A program made the translations under genes and the position numbers. The notes beneath the pieces are model-generated. The model was not told the DNA's origin and made no database searches. It saw nothing but the letters and a program-made list of their open reading frames with translations. Of a stretch of DNA of 7,534 nt, positions 5,072 to 7,534 are shown piece after piece; position 1 is the stretch's first letter, and each line of letters opens with the position of its first letter. The DNA comes from JBGPIT01 sp041485125. GTDB taxonomy: Bacteria; Desulfobacterota; Binatia; UTPRO1. The DNA lies in assembly GCA_041485125.1 (NCBI GenBank), contig JBGPIT010000254.1:1-7534 (forward strand). The letters are read 5' to 3'.

Positions 5072-6510
5072 TGATTCACGCTCGCTGTGATCGTGCCGGC
5101 AGGCGCGCCCGGCACGGTGAAGAACGTCTGGCCGTTGATGTATCGGCCGGAGACGATCTTGAGGCCTGACTTGGTCGTGACGACCGGCGCGGTGACTTCG
5201 GACATCGGTGTGTCGCCGGGGCTCAGCATGCGAAGCCGGACTTCGTTAGCATCGGCAGGCAGGGTAACGCGAGCGACGTGGATCGAGCGCGGCAGCGCGT
5301 ACCAGCCGCGAAGGTCCGCGCTCTCGGTCGCAGCGTTGAACGTGCCCATCACGATGCCGACCACTGCTCCCTCCAGGGGCCCTTTCTTCGCTGCCTCGCG
5401 GGTCGCAATCTCCGCAGCGGCTCCCTTCACCCCGGCACGGAGCACTTGCCGGAGCACGATGCCGGGGTACGCATCACGCAGGTTGCGGACCGCCATCGCC
5501 TCGATGTCGACCATGATCTGACTGCGGCCGAGCACCTCGCCCCGAGGGCCCAGCACCTCCACCTCGCCGAGATTCGTCGGAATCGGTCTGGTGATCGGCA
5601 ATGCCGCGAACGCGACCGAGTGGCCGGTGGGGATCGGAAACTTGATCTCCACCTTCTGCGGCGCGAAGCCGTTGTCGATCAGGACGAGGGTGTTGCCGAC
5701 CGGCGCTTTCGCATCGCCCAGGGTCAACCCGACCTTCTTGATCTCTGCCTTGCGCTTCAGCTTGGCGCCGAGGCGGGCCAAGTCCGCGCCGATGAGCGGA
5801 TTGGGGACCATCTCGTACGCTTTTCTGTAGTCGATGAAGGCATCGTCGCGTTCGCCGCTGAGCTCGTAGACCACGCCGGAAAGGTACGTCGAGAAAGGAT
5901 TTTGATAGACGTTGTTCAAGCGCTGAAGAATGGCCTGTGAGTCGGCGAAGCGCGCGTCGATGTCGCTCGAGACGCTGTTGAGGTCGAAATGTGCCTCCTG
6001 TGATTCGCTCTTCGCCGCGTCGATGGCGTCCTGGTGCCGCTTCCGCTCCTCGTCCTGTCGCATGTTGGCGTTGCGCATTTCGACGCGCGCCGCCTCGACG
6101 TCGCCGAGCAAGAGATAGTTTCGTGCCTTGAACGTGTGCACCATCACCTTCTCGAAGCCCTCGCCCTGATACTCGCGAACGGTGTCGTTCACGAGCACCG
6201 AGGCCACGTTCCGACCCTGCTCACCGGCGCTGACCGTGGCGCGGCTCTCGTACTCGCGAATCTGGAGAATCGCCCGGTCGAACTCGGCGTTGCTGCCGGC
6301 GGCGTTGCCGAGCGTGCTCTTGTACGTGGCACGGTCGAGCTTGGCGCAGAGATCGTCCCGCTTCTCCAGCTCCTTGAGAGCGGCGTTCGGATCGCCGGAC
6401 ATCATGGAGTTCTGCGCGCGCACCATCTCGCGGTTATTCGCGGCACAACCAGCCAGCAGCGAGGTGCTCAACGCGAGCGCGACCAGTGAGGCGCAGGTCT
6501 TGGTCAGCAT
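5068..6510 (-). CDS. COG3014-type lipoprotein with TPR-like N-terminal half
   Basis: A 480-residue lipoprotein resembling the uncharacterised COG3014 family, which is often found beside CsgG-like, YcfL and LpoB genes. The signal peptide ends LLAG with C22 lipidated and Ala at +2. Residues 26-240 are helical and TPR-like: repeats appear near 27-50 (SGDPNAALKELEK), 117-148 (KARNYLLLGDVEAARVEM) and 205-236 (GVVYELSGERDDAFIDYRKA). A charged, coiled-coil-prone helix (150-190) lies between the second and third. Residues 245-480 look beta-rich (TLVLIDNGFAPQKVEIKFP, GRYINGQTFFTVPG), interrupted by an Ala/Gly helical stretch (360-400). This layout suggests a scaffold for protein-protein contacts in the periplasm, not an enzyme. 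AGGAGG eight bases upstream (6519-6524) supports the ATG at 6510. Confidence is high for a TPR-like lipoprotein and moderate for the COG assignment. Confidence 0.82.
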   Translation of the reverse strand: MLTKTCASLVALALSTSLLAGCAANNREMVRAQNSMMSGDPNAALKELEKRDDLCAKLDRATYKSTLGNAAGSNAEFDRAILQIREYESRATVSAGEQGRNVASVLVNDTVREYQGEGFEKVMVHTFKARNYLLLGDVEAARVEMRNANMRQDEERKRHQDAIDAAKSESQEAHFDLNSVSSDIDARFADSQAILQRLNNVYQNPFSTYLSGVVYELSGERDDAFIDYRKAYEMVPNPLIGADLARLGAKLKRKAEIKKVGLTLGDAKAPVGNTLVLIDNGFAPQKVEIKFPIPTGHSVAFAALPITRPIPTNLGEVEVLGPRGEVLGRSQIMVDIEAMAVRNLRDAYPGIVLRQVLRAGVKGAAAEIATREAAKKGPLEGAVVGIVMGTFNAATESADLRGWYALPRSIHVARVTLPADANEVRLRMLSPGDTPMSEVTAPVVTTKSGLKIVSGRYINGQTFFTVPGAPAGTITASVNQ

Positions 6511-6512
6511 CG

Positions 6513-6527
6513 GAGAGTCCTCCTCTC
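6513..6527 (-). promoter_or_regulatory. Ribosome binding site inside a small hairpin
   Basis: On the minus strand, GAGAG and CTCTC flank a five-base loop, and the AGGAGG ribosome site of the COG3014-type gene spans stem and loop, eight bases before the ATG. The stem is only five base pairs, so any effect on translation would be mild. The sequence is seen; the regulation is speculative. Confidence 0.25.
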
Positions 6528-6553
6528 GGGGGCGGCGGTGAATGCGTGCAGCG

Positions 6554-7534
6554 TCACCAGTTCACCTTCGTTTTCTGTCGTTTCGGTGCCGGCTTGGGCG
6601 GCGGCTCGCGCCGGCTGACGCGGCACACCGCGTTCGGCGGCACCGTCACGCCCGACGCGGGCCGAGCACGGCTGAGCTTCGGCATGACCTCGGTGATCGT
6701 GATCGAGCCGACGCCGGTCTCGTCGCTGCCGAGGACGTCGCCCGTGTCGGGGTCGACGATCGACGCGCCGGTCGCGAAGCAATCGAGCGTGGAGCCGACC
6801 TGGAAGTCGCCGCCTTCGCCGCGGTTCAGGGTGACGACGTCACCGCTCACCTGCACGACACGGAGCGGGTAGATCGCGTCCAGCACCTTGCCGACGAGCA
6901 CCTCGGAGACACGGCCGATCGCGCGCGTGAGCATGCGGTCTGCGGATCGGCCACACGGTCCCGACTGCTTGAACGGTGCGCTGTCGCTGCCGCCGCCGCT
7001 GTGGGCGGCGACGATGCGTCCGAGCTTCGTTTGGACGACGCGCAGCTCGATCTGGAGATTGGCGGTCTCGGTGCACGTCCACTCGTGCACGTAGGGAATC
7101 TCTTGCTGCGCGACGCTCGTCCGCAGCTCGTGGACGTTGCCGACGACGAGGTATTGAGCGCCGCTCAGCTTCCCCAGCGTCGCGGCGTTCGCCGGATCGC
7201 CGACCGAGGACGTCGCAAACTGATTCTCGTCGATGACGCCCTCGATCTTCGACCGTTCGAGCACGTCGAACTTGTTGGTCGCGACGAACGCGCGCAGCAG
7301 CGCGTCCTCGAGGAGCGCGAGCTCGGTGCCGTGCGTCCGCGCGATCTCGGGCGTGGTCTGGAAGGGCACCACCGCGAGCGTCGCTTTCGTCGCGGTCGCC
7401 GGACCTGCGCCGGGCGCGCCGCTCGCGTCGACCGGGGGTGCGGCCTTGGCGGGCGCGTCGGCGGGCTGGTTTTGCGCTCGCGCGGGGATGGGTGCGTTCA
7501 GGAGCAGCACCGCGATCGCGAGGCGGGCGGCGAT
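6554..7534 (-). CDS. CsgG/HfaB-FlgT-like periplasmic protein, 5' end outside the window
   Basis: The visible 326 residues include a CsgG-type domain and a FlgT-like C-terminal domain; the gene is first in the operon. A GTG at 7510 could serve as start, but the frame stays open to the window end. The upstream codons (IAARLAIA) complete a signal-peptide core running into VLLLNAPIPARA-Q, so the real start is probably outside. Numbering from that GTG: a Pro/Ala-rich linker at 14-42, then TLAVVPFQ, DALLRAFVATNKFDVLERSKIEGVIDE (66-95) and LSGAQYLVVGNVHELR (115-130), all typical of CsgG domains. Residues 214-285 (YPLRVVQVSGDVVTLN, GDFQVGSTLDCFATG, VDPDTGDVLG) resemble the FlgT C-terminal fold. No lipobox Cys is present, unlike true CsgG. 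Four cysteines (146, 186, 244, 296) could form disulfides. The tail is basic and proline-rich. Confidence 0.83.
   Translation of the reverse strand: MAARLAIAVLLLNAPIPARAQNQPADAPAKAAPPVDASGAPGAGPATATKATLAVVPFQTTPEIARTHGTELALLEDALLRAFVATNKFDVLERSKIEGVIDENQFATSSVGDPANAATLGKLSGAQYLVVGNVHELRTSVAQQEIPYVHEWTCTETANLQIELRVVQTKLGRIVAAHSGGGSDSAPFKQSGPCGRSADRMLTRAIGRVSEVLVGKVLDAIYPLRVVQVSGDVVTLNRGEGGDFQVGSTLDCFATGASIVDPDTGDVLGSDETGVGSITITEVMPKLSRARPASGVTVPPNAVCRVSRREPPPKPAPKRQKTKVNW

Noticed and set aside
6985..7012. GCCGCCGCCGCT followed by GGGCGGCG, able to form a hairpin.
   Set aside because: It lies inside the CsgG-like gene and codes for an Ala/Gly/Ser run (HSGGGSDS). Codon bias explains it.

Overview
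The window is GC-rich DNA from a Gram-negative bacterium. The evidence for that is three lipoproteins with clean lipoboxes, an outer-membrane-type envelope operon and a CsgG-family protein. The gene mix (bacterial lipase-maturation-factor homologue, AKR13-like reductase, a long-form CoA ester lyase) suggests an uncultured or environmental proteobacterial, delta-proteobacterial or Binatota-like lineage. That placement is an inference from protein character and no marker gene confirms it. Coding density is very high and no gap exceeds about 90 bases. No rRNA, tRNA, CRISPR array, transposase or long repeat was seen.

Layout, left to right. (1) Bases 1-173, minus: the N-terminal 57-58 residues of an HpcH/HpaI (citrate lyase beta/malyl-CoA lyase type) CoA ester lyase, cut by the window edge. 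(2) Bases 261-924, minus: a type II toxin-antitoxin pair, a ribbon-helix-helix antitoxin and a PIN-domain VapC toxin overlapping by 17 bases, with a 12-base perfect palindrome in the probable promoter. (3) Bases 975-3565, minus: a polytopic lipase-maturation-factor family membrane protein followed by an aldo/keto reductase, probably co-transcribed. (4) Bases 3591-3989, plus: a small exported His-, Gly- and Pro-rich protein, the only plus-strand gene, divergent from the membrane protein and convergent with the envelope operon. (5) Bases 4012-7534, minus: a four-gene envelope operon, transcribed as CsgG/FlgT-like protein (5' end outside the window), COG3014-type TPR-like lipoprotein, YcfL-family lipoprotein, then LpoB-family lipoprotein.

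The envelope operon is the most interesting part. Its four products all carry export signals, three are predicted outer-membrane lipoproteins, the genes are tightly packed (43-base gap, 4-base ATGA overlap, 25-base gap), and no enzyme or penicillin-binding protein is encoded with them. It reads as one periplasmic/outer-membrane assembly. YcfL and LpoB are neighbours in Escherichia coli too, where LpoB activates PBP1B. Here the LpoB homologue lacks the long flexible linker needed for that reach, so the 'PBP activator' label may not describe its role. The remaining genes (lyase, toxin-antitoxin, LMF/AKR pair) look functionally unrelated to the operon and to each other.
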